From contig JAGATQ010000016.1 in the NCBI GenBank assembly GCA_017621205.1, positions 62,001 to 126,000 on the forward strand: DNA of 64,000 nt, read 5' to 3'. Position numbers and translations under genes: made by a program. Shown here in pieces: positions 17,652 to 25,286 of the stretch. Origin of the DNA: Lachnospira sp. (GTDB lineage Bacteria > Bacillota > Clostridia > Lachnospirales > Lachnospiraceae). Under the pieces are notes generated by a model. It worked only from the letters and a program-made list of their open reading frames with translations. It had not been told where the DNA came from and did no database searches. Position 1 is the first letter of the stretch, and the number at the start of each line of letters is the position of its first letter.

Positions 17652-17681
17652 ATCAAACGTTTGCATTAATCTGTCATTATA
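17652..17681 (-). promoter_or_regulatory. sbp operon minus-10 box with LacI/CcpA-type operator at the start point
   Basis: On the minus strand TATAAT lies at 17681-17676; its minus-35 partner is poor. The palindrome CAAACGTTTG at 17654-17663 (extended TGCAAACGTTTGA) covers about +6 to +15. This is the core of LacI-family and catabolite-responsive (cre) operators. Start-point placement predicts repression. Confidence 0.55.
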
Positions 17682-17750
17682 GTTATCCAGTTGTTTTTCA
17701 GTTGCAGTATAAAAATAACTCATTTTCCCACAAATTGTCAACCTTTTATC

Positions 17751-17764
17751 GTGCAAACGTTTGC
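17751..17764. promoter_or_regulatory. Second LacI/CcpA-type operator
   Basis: GCAAACGTTTGC (17753-17764) is a perfect palindrome with the same CAAACGTTTG core as 17654-17663. The two centres are 100 bp apart, one on each side of the predicted sbp promoter, the arrangement used for looping repression. It is also about 93 bp upstream of the XRE regulator start point. Confidence 0.6.
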
Positions 17765-17816
17765 TTATTAGTTTCCTAACTGTAAACTTTTTCTCGCAAA
17801 ATATCGTATTGCTCCA

Positions 17817-17845
17817 TTGAGTCCAATCTGTTTTATGGATATACT
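17817..17845 (+). promoter_or_regulatory. Promoter of the XRE regulator gene
   Basis: TTGAGT (17817-17822), 17 bases, TATACT (17840-17845). Transcription would start near 17852, just before AGGAGG at 17853-17858, giving an unusually short 5' leader of about 16 bases. Confidence 0.6.
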
Positions 17846-17867
17846 ATTCCATAGGAGGAATTATATT

Positions 17868-18992
17868 ATGAAGGAATTAAGTTTTTCTGATAATCTTATA
17901 CGGCTTCGTCAGGAACGAAAAATAACCCAGAAGCAGTTGGCTTCGTTTATCGGTGTGACCAAAGGCTCTGTATCCAAATGGGAAAACAGGCAGAGTATGC
18001 CAGACATTTTTATACTTCCCAGACTGGCGGCGTATTTTGATGTGTCTATCGACGAACTATTAGGCTATGAGCCACAGCTTAACAAGGAGCAAATCAAAAA
18101 AATCTATCTTGATTTAGTGGCGGAATTTGGCACACAGCCATTTGAAGAAACGATGCAAAAAAGCCAGGCACTGGTTAAAAAATATTATGCCTGCTATCCG
18201 TTTTTGTTTCAAATGTGCTGCCTTTGGCTGAACCATTTTATGCTTGCCAATAGTAAGAAGCGTCAGGAAGAGATTTTAAGTTCCATAACAGATTTATGCA
18301 ATCACATTATATCCAATTGTGATGACATTAACATTTGCAATAATGCTACTATAATAAAGGCAATGTCCTGTTTACAGCTAAATCAGGCACAGGAGGTTAT
18401 CGACACACTGAAGGAGCTTATGAATCCGCTTCATCTTTCCTCACAAAGTGACACGGTATTAATTCAAGCCTACCAGCTCACCGGACAGACAAACGAAGCA
18501 GACAGCTTTACACAAATCAGCATGTATTCCCATTTGCTTTCCCTGGTAAGAAGTGCAACACAATATCTAACGATTCACTGTGGCACACTCTCCCTTTGTG
18601 AGACAACGGTAAAACGTATTGACTGCATTGTTGATGCTTATCATTTAGATGCTCTTCATCCCAACATTGCGGCATTATTTTATTATCAGACTGCTCTTGT
18701 CTACTGCATGCATGATAAAAAAGAAGAAGCATTAGAACGGTTATTGCGTTACGTCGACTGTATTGAAGCTATTATGAAGGAACCCTTTTTACATGGAGAC
18801 AGCTATTTTTATGCAATTGGGTCATGGTTTGAGCAATTGGATATTGGGGGCTCTGCCCCCAGGGATACACGTTTTATGATAGAAAATGCAATACAATCCC
18901 TTTCTCATCCTACCCTATCGCCAATAAAGGATACGGATACTTTCCAACATATTGAAAAATCATTGGAAGCCTGCCTGAACTATTTAAGGTAG
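17868..18992 (+). CDS. XRE-family transcriptional regulator with helical C-terminal domain
   Basis: A 374-residue protein. The N-terminal HTH_3 domain (IRLRQERKITQKQLASFIGVTKGSVSKWENRQSMPDIFILPRLAAYFDVSIDELLGY, about 8-65) binds DNA. The remaining ~300 residues are alpha-helical and rich in paired helices (LFQMCCLWLNHFML, TLKELMNPLHLS, YYQTALVYCMHDKKEEALERLLRYV), consistent with TPR-like repeats as in PlcR/Rgg-like regulators, though I cannot assign a peptide ligand. ATG 17868 follows AGGAGG. It is directly upstream of a PLDc_N/ABC exporter operon, which is its likely target. Confidence 0.85.
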   Translation: MKELSFSDNLIRLRQERKITQKQLASFIGVTKGSVSKWENRQSMPDIFILPRLAAYFDVSIDELLGYEPQLNKEQIKKIYLDLVAEFGTQPFEETMQKSQALVKKYYACYPFLFQMCCLWLNHFMLANSKKRQEEILSSITDLCNHIISNCDDINICNNATIIKAMSCLQLNQAQEVIDTLKELMNPLHLSSQSDTVLIQAYQLTGQTNEADSFTQISMYSHLLSLVRSATQYLTIHCGTLSLCETTVKRIDCIVDAYHLDALHPNIAALFYYQTALVYCMHDKKEEALERLLRYVDCIEAIMKEPFLHGDSYFYAIGSWFEQLDIGGSAPRDTRFMIENAIQSLSHPTLSPIKDTDTFQHIEKSLEACLNYLR

Positions 18993-19011
18993 CTTTGGAA
19001 ATTAAATAATC

Positions 19012-19219
19012 CAGATGATTGCGAAACGATAGTCCACTCCTAAACTTGTACAAAATGTATAATCTAACGCAGGCACGCTCTCGCTACTTGTCGCTCGTAG
19101 CGGTACATAAGGTGCTTCAATACAGCACCTAAGTACCGACGGCTCCAAAGTACACTGCTTATAGATTATACATTTTGCACAACACCACAACAGATTGTTT
19201 AGCGTTTCACAATTATCTG
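19012..19219. repeat. Structured element B in the leader of the PLDc_N/ABC operon
   Basis: Nested inverted repeats fill the gap between the regulator and the exporter genes. Outer arms CAGATGATTGCGAAAC (19012-19027) and 19204-19219 pair at 14 of 16; inner arms around GTACAAAATGTATAATC and 19162-19180 at 18 of 19. The interior, in the sense of the downstream genes, carries CGCTCTCGCT (19076-19085), 14 bases, GCGGTAC (19100-19106), then a hairpin with arms AGGTGCT and AGCACCT closed by GTACCG. The same core and spacing occur in element C at 40467-40670. No coding potential. Confidence 0.75.
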
Positions 19220-19250
19220 AACAAAATAATCAGAAAAAAGGAGAATCACA

Positions 19251-19463
19251 ATGAATAACAGTGCAAATATCAACGAAATGCTCCCATTTCTTATACCACT
19301 GGTGCTAATTGAACTGATATTGTTCATCATCACGCTGTGGCATATTTTTACACACAATTCCTATAAACATGGAAACCGAGCTATCTGGCTTATTGTTACC
19401 ATTATCGGTATGAACTTCGTCGGACCGATGCTATATTTTCTATTCGGAAGGGAGGATACATGA
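19251..19463 (+). CDS. Small membrane protein with PLDc_N domain
   Basis: A 70-residue protein with two helices (MLPFLIPLVLIELILFIITLWHIF and AIWLIVTIIGMNFVGPMLYFLFG) and the closing GPMLYFLFGR that typifies the phospholipase-D N-terminal-like (PLDc_N) family. Such proteins, for example YxlE, accompany ABC exporter genes in Firmicutes and may assist or immunise the transporter; function is not established. AAAAGGAG precedes the ATG. The stop codon overlaps the next start by four bases (ATGA), so translation is coupled to the ATPase. Confidence 0.85.
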   Translation: MNNSANINEMLPFLIPLVLIELILFIITLWHIFTHNSYKHGNRAIWLIVTIIGMNFVGPMLYFLFGREDT

Positions 19464-20365
19464 TGGATATGCTTACACTTTCCCATGTGTCAAAGGCTTT
19501 TGGAGAACATACAGTAATTGATGACCTTAGCTTTTCCGTTGCCGAACATAGCGTCTTTGGATTTATTGGCAGAAACGGTGCTGGCAAGACCACAACAATC
19601 AACATGATTCTCGGTCTTTTAAGGCAGGACGCTGGAGAAATATGGGTCAATCAGGAGCCTGTTCACTACGGTCAGACGACAACGAACCGATACGTTGGAT
19701 ATTTACCGGATGTGCCGGAATTTTATGACTTTATGACACCAAAAGAATATCTTTCGCTGTGTGGGGATATTACAGGAATGCAAAAGGCACAAAAAAACAA
19801 CAGAATCACAGAACTACTTGAGCTTGTTGGACTGGATGGCATAAACAAGCATATCCATGGATTTTCCCGCGGAATGAAACAACGCCTTGGCATTGCACAG
19901 GCATTACTAAATCAGCCTTTGTTGTTAATTTGTGATGAACCCACCTCTGCACTTGACCCTTTGGGCAGAAAAGAATTTCTAGACATCCTGTCAGACGCAC
20001 GCCAGTATACGACCATTATTTTTTCCACTCATATCCTATCCGACGTGGAACGTATCTGCGACGAAATCGCTCTCCTAAACAACGGAAAAATTGCACTATG
20101 CGGGACACTCGATGAAATCAAGGGACTGCATCAGGGAAGCTGTCTGGAAATTGTTTTTGACTCTGACAGGGATGCTGCTGCCTTTCAAGGCATCTTTCCT
20201 GCAACAAAGCAATTAAGCGATGTAAGGCTAAGCTTTGACAAAACAACAAAAACGGATATGCTTCACATGATGCAGTATCTGGCAGAACATCATATACAAA
20301 TACAGCGGATGGAGCTGCTTGAAGCAACACTGGAAGAGCTATTTATGGAGGTAATTAGTGAATGA
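19460..20365 (+). CDS. ABC exporter ATPase
   Basis: A 301-residue ATPase: Walker A GRNGAGKTT (about 37-45), signature FSRGMKQRLGIAQAL (about 136), Walker B LLLICDEPTSALDP and switch His in IIFSTHILSDVE. The C-terminal ~80 residues (LEIVFDSDRDAAAFQGIF...) are the usual accessory domain of antibiotic/bacteriocin-type exporters (BcrA/YxlF-like). GGAGG lies before ATG 19460; ATG 19463 is an alternative. It works with the permease that follows with a 4-base overlap. Confidence 0.92.
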   Translation: MMDMLTLSHVSKAFGEHTVIDDLSFSVAEHSVFGFIGRNGAGKTTTINMILGLLRQDAGEIWVNQEPVHYGQTTTNRYVGYLPDVPEFYDFMTPKEYLSLCGDITGMQKAQKNNRITELLELVGLDGINKHIHGFSRGMKQRLGIAQALLNQPLLLICDEPTSALDPLGRKEFLDILSDARQYTTIIFSTHILSDVERICDEIALLNNGKIALCGTLDEIKGLHQGSCLEIVFDSDRDAAAFQGIFPATKQLSDVRLSFDKTTKTDMLHMMQYLAEHHIQIQRMELLEATLEELFMEVISE

Positions 20366-21150
20366 AACAACTAACAACATTTTTAAGAAAAGAACTGCTT
20401 TACACCATCCGCACAGGAAGGCTATTGATTCTAACCATATTATTTATCCTTTTTGGTGTTATGAGTCCGGCAATTGCCAAGCTGACCCCCTGGCTTATGG
20501 AAATGATGAGTGATAGTCTTGCTGAAACAGGCATTATGATAACAGAGATGGAAGTCAATGCCCTAACCTCATGGACACAATTCTATAAAAATATCCCGAT
20601 TGCCCTGATTGTTTTCATTTTAATGTTTAGCAATATCATGACACAGGAATACCAGAGAGGAACTCTCATTCTCATTGTAACTAAGGGAATGAAACACTCG
20701 GCAATCGTTATCGCTAAAGGGATTGTGCTATGTTTCCTCTGGACAGCAGGCTACTGGCTTGCCTTTGCAATTACCTACTGGTATAATGCATACTTCTGGA
20801 ATAACAGCATTGCATCCAATATAGGCTTCTCTGCTGCCAGCTTTTATTTGCTTGGTCTATGGCTTCTCTCGCTGATTCTATTATTTTCAGTGGTATTTAC
20901 CTCATACTCCAACGTACTTCTGGCATCCGGCGGATGCTTTCTAACCGTTTACCTCTTAGGATTATTTCCCAAGCTTGAGAATTATCTGCCTGTCAAACTA
21001 CTACAATGCACTAATTTGTTATTTGAGGGAAGCAGCCGCCCCGACTATTATTATGCAGTGGGAATTACCTTAGTTTTATGTGTAGTAAATATAACTGCTT
21101 CCATCCTTGCTTTTAACAGGAGGACGCGGTTGAAAGCAGCCAGTCAATAA
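20362..21150 (+). CDS. ABC-2 type exporter permease
   Basis: A 262-residue membrane protein with six predicted helices, starting with the amphipathic KQLTTFLRKELLYTIRTGRLLILTILFILFGV that is typical of ABC-2 permeases (YxlG/NatB-like), and the MTQEYQRGTLILIVTKG loop that contacts the ATPase. It overlaps the ATPase gene by four bases. The substrate cannot be read from sequence. Its last 38 bases overlap the convergent ATPase gene on the other strand. Confidence 0.9.
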   Translation: MKQLTTFLRKELLYTIRTGRLLILTILFILFGVMSPAIAKLTPWLMEMMSDSLAETGIMITEMEVNALTSWTQFYKNIPIALIVFILMFSNIMTQEYQRGTLILIVTKGMKHSAIVIAKGIVLCFLWTAGYWLAFAITYWYNAYFWNNSIASNIGFSAASFYLLGLWLLSLILLFSVVFTSYSNVLLASGGCFLTVYLLGLFPKLENYLPVKLLQCTNLLFEGSSRPDYYYAVGITLVLCVVNITASILAFNRRTRLKAASQ

Positions 21151-22444
21151 CATTCATGGATTTGATTCCATCATACGAGGAATCAAATCCAGTCTCAAGA
21201 GAAAGTACTATTTTTTCATAATTATCCCTGATTTTATAAAGAGGCTTAAGTTCTCTTTCTCTTACAGTTTCACTAGTCATTGACTCTGTGACCTGTATAT
21301 ATTTTTTATCATTTACAGAGGTCGCAATAAAGTCAACCTCCATATTATCAATTTTTCCTATTGCCACATCATATCCTCTGCGTAAAAGTTCAAAATAAAC
21401 TATGTTCTCTAAGCTGTGTCCGCTGTCACGGTTTCTAAAACCAAGTAAATAATTACGCAGCCCCATATCTACAATATAATATTTGCCCAGTGTCCGCAGA
21501 TACTCCTTACCCTTTATATCAAATCTTTTTATCTCATAAAAGAAATAACTCTCAACAAGTGCATTTACATACGTCTGAACCGTATGGGCACTCAATGTTC
21601 TTTTCTGCTTTTCGTTATCAAGCAAGCCCTCATTTTTAAGAGTATTTCCAATAGAAGCAATAGAAATATTACTGCCAATATTATCCGCAAGGAAAAGGAC
21701 TATCTTACGAAGCAGCCATGAATCAGTAATACGTTTCTGCCCTCTTCTTCTTTCCCGCTCCAAAATATCTCTTACAATAACCGTAGAATATATTCCATCA
21801 AGAAGCGTTAATGCCCTCTCCTGATTCAGCCCGATATCTGCTATACCAGGCATACCTCCAAAACGCATATATGCAGCAAACATTTCCCGGAGTTCATACC
21901 TTTCACCAGCCTTATCATATACTGCTTTACGACTCCCACCAATGGTACTTGAAATATCACGCACCTTAAATCCATGAAAATATAAAAACTCACCAAATGA
22001 TAAGGGCAGCATCTTTATCTCAACACATCTACCAGAAAGATAAGTGGAATACTCTGATGATAACAGATATGCATTAGAAGCCGTTATATAAATATCACAG
22101 TCAAAATCTACTCTAAAAGAATTAATAGCATCTTCCCATGCATCAATTCTTTGAAGCTCATCAAAAAAAAGATACATTCTTTTTCCTTGGACAACTCTTT
22201 CCTTTATATATCCATAGACCTCATCAGAGGTCATCCCCTTATAATCATGAGATTCAAAATTCATCTCTATAATCTGGTTATCCTTTTTACCAGACTTTTT
22301 CAAATGTTGCACCATAAGCTTTAACAGGCTTGACTTACCACAACGTCTTATACCTGTTATTACTTTAACAGGCTCGGTATCCTGAAATCCTATTAACTTA
22401 TCAAGGTACTGATTCCGCTCTTTTAATTCATAATCTTCCATCAT
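21113..22444 (-). CDS. AAA_14/DUF4143 family ATP-binding protein
   Basis: A 443-residue protein. Walker A is GIRRCGKSS (31-39), Walker B-like YLFFDELQRI, and the C-terminal half is a DUF4143 domain with a PD-(D/E)XK-like core (ENIVYFELLRRGYDVAIGKIDNMEVDFIAT). These ATPases are abundant in Lachnospiraceae and Bacteroidetes, and their role is unknown; DNA binding or a defence-type role has been suggested for relatives. ATG 22444 is 8 bases after AGGAGG; the longer frame to 22489 is unsupported. It converges on and overlaps the ABC permease gene by 38 bases. Confidence 0.9.
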   Translation of the reverse strand: MMEDYELKERNQYLDKLIGFQDTEPVKVITGIRRCGKSSLLKLMVQHLKKSGKKDNQIIEMNFESHDYKGMTSDEVYGYIKERVVQGKRMYLFFDELQRIDAWEDAINSFRVDFDCDIYITASNAYLLSSEYSTYLSGRCVEIKMLPLSFGEFLYFHGFKVRDISSTIGGSRKAVYDKAGERYELREMFAAYMRFGGMPGIADIGLNQERALTLLDGIYSTVIVRDILERERRRGQKRITDSWLLRKIVLFLADNIGSNISIASIGNTLKNEGLLDNEKQKRTLSAHTVQTYVNALVESYFFYEIKRFDIKGKEYLRTLGKYYIVDMGLRNYLLGFRNRDSGHSLENIVYFELLRRGYDVAIGKIDNMEVDFIATSVNDKKYIQVTESMTSETVRERELKPLYKIRDNYEKIVLSLETGFDSSYDGIKSMNVIDWLLSTASSC

Positions 22445-22486
22445 AAAACATTCCTCCTCGCCATATATTAGTATAACACAAACTTC

Positions 22487-22532
22487 CAAAAAAACAAAGT
22501 TTATGCACTAAAATGCAAAAACTTTGTTTTTT
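22487..22532. promoter_or_regulatory. Perfectly paired T-rich palindrome over the ATPase gene promoter
   Basis: Arms AAAAAAACAAAGTTTATGCA and TGCAAAAACTTTGTTTTTTT pair almost completely around CTAAAA. On the minus strand it ends in TTGTTT, about 16 bases before a TATACT box (22470-22465), so it overlaps the minus-35 region of the AAA/DUF4143 gene. It could be an operator for the gene or act as a terminator for upstream read-through. Confidence 0.5.
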
Positions 22533-22666
22533 TGACAAAAAATGCAATGCATTTACCTCCCTGCATAGCAGAAGATTGTCCAGATTATTTTATAAAACCG
22601 CTCCTCAACTTCTATAAATAGTGTATAATGTAACTAACAAAAATCACACTAAAAAGGAGTATCCCA

Positions 22667-23671
22667 ATGTCACTAAAACAAATCGCTTCCATGTGCCAAA
22701 CATCCGTTTCCACTGTTTCGCGCGTATTAAATAACACCTCCTCTACCTGTGCCTCTAAGGAGCTACAGGATAAAATCTGGGCAGCAGCAAGGGAAATCGG
22801 CTACCAGCCCAACGAGGCAGCAAGACGTTTACAACAGTCCAAAAAGGCTACCCAAAAGCTCCCCCATATTTCGATTGTGCTGGCACGCATCACCTCATTA
22901 GATAAGGACCCTTTCTTTTCAGAATTGTTCCGAAGCCTGGAGGTGGAGTTGCTGAAACAGAAGGCTGTTATCGACCACGTTATCTATGCAGAAGAGTCGT
23001 TTTCCCAAGACCTTTCCCATTCTGACGGCGTCATTATACTTGGCCGTTGTTCCCATAAGCTGTTAGACTATATTACCTCTCAGAACCGCAGTGTCGTTGG
23101 CATCTGGCGAAATCCCATGAACTTCAATGTGGATGAGGTAATATGCGACGGTAAAAAGGCGGCAGAGCTGGCAATGAAGCACCTATTTTCCCTTGGACAT
23201 GAACGGATTGCATATATTGGCGACTGCTCCTTTGAAAGCCGCTATGTCGGCTATTGTGATATGCTGATTCGCAACAATATTCCCATGGATTACGAACTCA
23301 TAAAACAAACAAACCAAACTACTAAGGAGGCGGAAATTGCATTTACACAGCTGCTTGAAGAGAAATTAGCCGGAAAATCAGACTTCACTGCCGTGTTCTG
23401 TGCCAATGATAACACTGCCATCCCCGTTTTAAGGCTTCTTCAGACAAAAAAAAGGCAGCTCAAGCTGCCCATATCTGTTATCTCTATTGACAATATTGAA
23501 GAATCCCAGAACACAAAACCTTATCTTACTACCATCCATATTCCCCGCGCAGAGATGGCACACATGGCTGTCAGTCTGTTACTGGACCGTATACAGGGAG
23601 AACATGAGGAAATTGTCCGTATTGAGTTCCCCTGCCGTGTAATCAACCGTGATAGCTGCTACTCTGTATAG
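22667..23671 (+). CDS. LacI/GalR-family transcriptional regulator
   Basis: A 334-residue repressor. The N-terminal helix-turn-helix SLKQIASMCQTSVSTVSRVLNN and hinge helix region YQPNEAARRLQQ are diagnostic. The periplasmic-binding-like effector domain follows (HISIVLARITSLDKDPFFSELFRSLE, GHERIAYIGD, VFCANDNTAIPVLRLL, ISVISIDNIEESQNTKPYLTTIHIP). The effector is unknown; the effector domain resembles GalR/EbgR types. A TATAAT box at 22624-22629 precedes AAAAGGAG. It converges with rpe, leaving only 5 bases. Whether it binds the LacI-type operators at 17654 and 17753 is untested. Confidence 0.92.
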   Translation: MSLKQIASMCQTSVSTVSRVLNNTSSTCASKELQDKIWAAAREIGYQPNEAARRLQQSKKATQKLPHISIVLARITSLDKDPFFSELFRSLEVELLKQKAVIDHVIYAEESFSQDLSHSDGVIILGRCSHKLLDYITSQNRSVVGIWRNPMNFNVDEVICDGKKAAELAMKHLFSLGHERIAYIGDCSFESRYVGYCDMLIRNNIPMDYELIKQTNQTTKEAEIAFTQLLEEKLAGKSDFTAVFCANDNTAIPVLRLLQTKKRQLKLPISVISIDNIEESQNTKPYLTTIHIPRAEMAHMAVSLLLDRIQGEHEEIVRIEFPCRVINRDSCYSV

Positions 23672-23676
23672 TATTG

Positions 23677-24387
23677 TTAAAGAGACTTATCACTATCACC
23701 GAATATAGTATGAAATGCCTTGATGTTATCCACAGGATTCCCTTGATATACTGCGGAGCCTGCTACAATGATATTCGCCCCGGCTGCCAGCACCTCATTC
23801 GCATTGGAAAGCTTAATACCACCATCTACCTCGATATCTACTTTATCCAGTAAATCTCGCTGGCAAAGAAGCTCCCGAAGTGCTGTTATCTTGGGCAGAA
23901 CCGCAGGAATAAGGCTTTGCCCGCCAAAGCCCGGATTCACGCTCATTAACACAATCATATCTAGCTTATCAAGCACCCAGATAATCTCCTCCAAGGGTGT
24001 TGCAGGATTCAATGCTACTGCCGCCTTCTTCCCAAGGTCTTTGATACTGACAAGGGTACGGTCCAAATGCTTACATGCTTCTGCATGCACACATAGTATA
24101 TCGGCTCCCGCCTTGGCAAAATCCTCTATATAACGTATCGGCTCCTCTACCATCAGATGTACATCAAATACCTGTGTACTTCTTTCACGGATACTCTGAA
24201 TCACACCTGCACCAAAGGAAATATTCGGAACAAAAGCTCCATCCATTACATCAATATGAACATATTTCGCATCCCTGATAACATCTATCTCTTCTCCCAA
24301 TCTGGAAAAATCCGCAGATAATATCGAGGGGGCAAGAATATAACCGCTCCTTCCCCTATTATACTCTCCCCTTGGCTGCTCTACCAT
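23677..24387 (-). CDS. rpe: Ribulose-phosphate 3-epimerase
   Basis: A 236-residue TIM barrel enzyme interconverting ribulose 5-phosphate and xylulose 5-phosphate in the pentose phosphate pathway. LAPSILSADFSRLGEEI, YVHIDVMDGAFVPNISFG (metal-binding His and Asp), DVHLMV, LMSVNPGFGGQ and IEVDGGI with AGSAVY are all family motifs. The first 17 residues before ILAPSIL are an extra tail compared with most Rpe proteins; ATG 24387 has GGAGG 11 bases upstream and overlaps rsgA by 7 bases. Last gene of the housekeeping operon. Confidence 0.95.
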   Translation of the reverse strand: MVEQPRGEYNRGRSGYILAPSILSADFSRLGEEIDVIRDAKYVHIDVMDGAFVPNISFGAGVIQSIRERSTQVFDVHLMVEEPIRYIEDFAKAGADILCVHAEACKHLDRTLVSIKDLGKKAAVALNPATPLEEIIWVLDKLDMIVLMSVNPGFGGQSLIPAVLPKITALRELLCQRDLLDKVDIEVDGGIKLSNANEVLAAGANIIVAGSAVYQGNPVDNIKAFHTIFGDSDKSL

Positions 24388-25268
24388 TTCTTTTGTCCCT
24401 CCACTTCTGTTACCATCTGAATATAATTGTCGTACCGGATTCGGCTGATTTTACCCTCCGCTAATGCTTTTTTTACCGCACAATCCGGTTCATGGATATG
24501 CATGCATCCCAAGAAGCGACATTGCTCCTGATATTCCAGAAACTCATCAAAATAATCCTTAATCTGTTCTTTGTTAAGATTCATTACATATAGGGAACTA
24601 AAGCCCGGTGTATCAAACAAATAGGTATTGTCCCCAACGTAAAATATCTCCGAATGCCTTGTTGTATGACGCCCACGCTTGATTTTCTCGCTAACCGAGC
24701 CTGTCTCCATTGAGGCATCTGGCACGAAATAATTAAGCAGGGAAGATTTGCCAACACCGGAGGGACCTGCCAGAACCGTTGTCTTTCCAACCAGAAGCTT
24801 TTTGACCTCATCAAGCCCCTTTTCCTCCCTGACACTAATAAAGCAAACCTTGTAACCACTTCTTTCATAGGTTTGCTCTAATTGCTTTACTTCACTCTCA
24901 TTTACGATATCGGTCTTATTAAAGCAGATAATCGTCGGTACCTCCTGCTGCTGCATACTAAGCAAAAAACGGTCTAATAAGTTATAATTGGGATTCGGCT
25001 CTGCCGCTGCAAAAATAACAAGTGACTGGTCAACATTCGCTACCGCAGGCCGGGAAAGCTCCTTTGTTCTGGGCAATATCGAAACAATATTGCCCAATTT
25101 TTCTTCACTATTAAGAATTGCAATCTCTACATTATCTCCTACCAATGGCTTGATGCCCTGCTTACGAAAATTCCCCTTTGCCTTGCATTCATAAAGACCC
25201 TGTCCGGGAATATGGACATAATAGAAACCACCGATTCCCTTCATAATTTTACCTAAGTTGCTACTCAT
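24381..25268 (-). CDS. rsgA: Ribosome small subunit-dependent GTPase A
   Basis: A 295-residue circularly permuted GTPase that assists 30S subunit maturation. An N-terminal OB fold precedes the G domain, where motifs occur in the order G4 (CFNKTD), G1 (AGPSGVGKSS), G3 (FDTPGF). The C-terminal zinc knuckle is CRFLGCMHIHEPDCAV. Length is normal for the family. It sits between pknB and rpe, the common Firmicute arrangement, and RsgA is a known substrate of PASTA kinases in several species. ATG 25268 follows GGGAG by about 10 bases. Confidence 0.95.
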   Translation of the reverse strand: MSSNLGKIMKGIGGFYYVHIPGQGLYECKAKGNFRKQGIKPLVGDNVEIAILNSEEKLGNIVSILPRTKELSRPAVANVDQSLVIFAAAEPNPNYNLLDRFLLSMQQQEVPTIICFNKTDIVNESEVKQLEQTYERSGYKVCFISVREEKGLDEVKKLLVGKTTVLAGPSGVGKSSLLNYFVPDASMETGSVSEKIKRGRHTTRHSEIFYVGDNTYLFDTPGFSSLYVMNLNKEQIKDYFDEFLEYQEQCRFLGCMHIHEPDCAVKKALAEGKISRIRYDNYIQMVTEVEGQKKW

Positions 25269-25286
25269 ACAAATGAAACTCCCATT

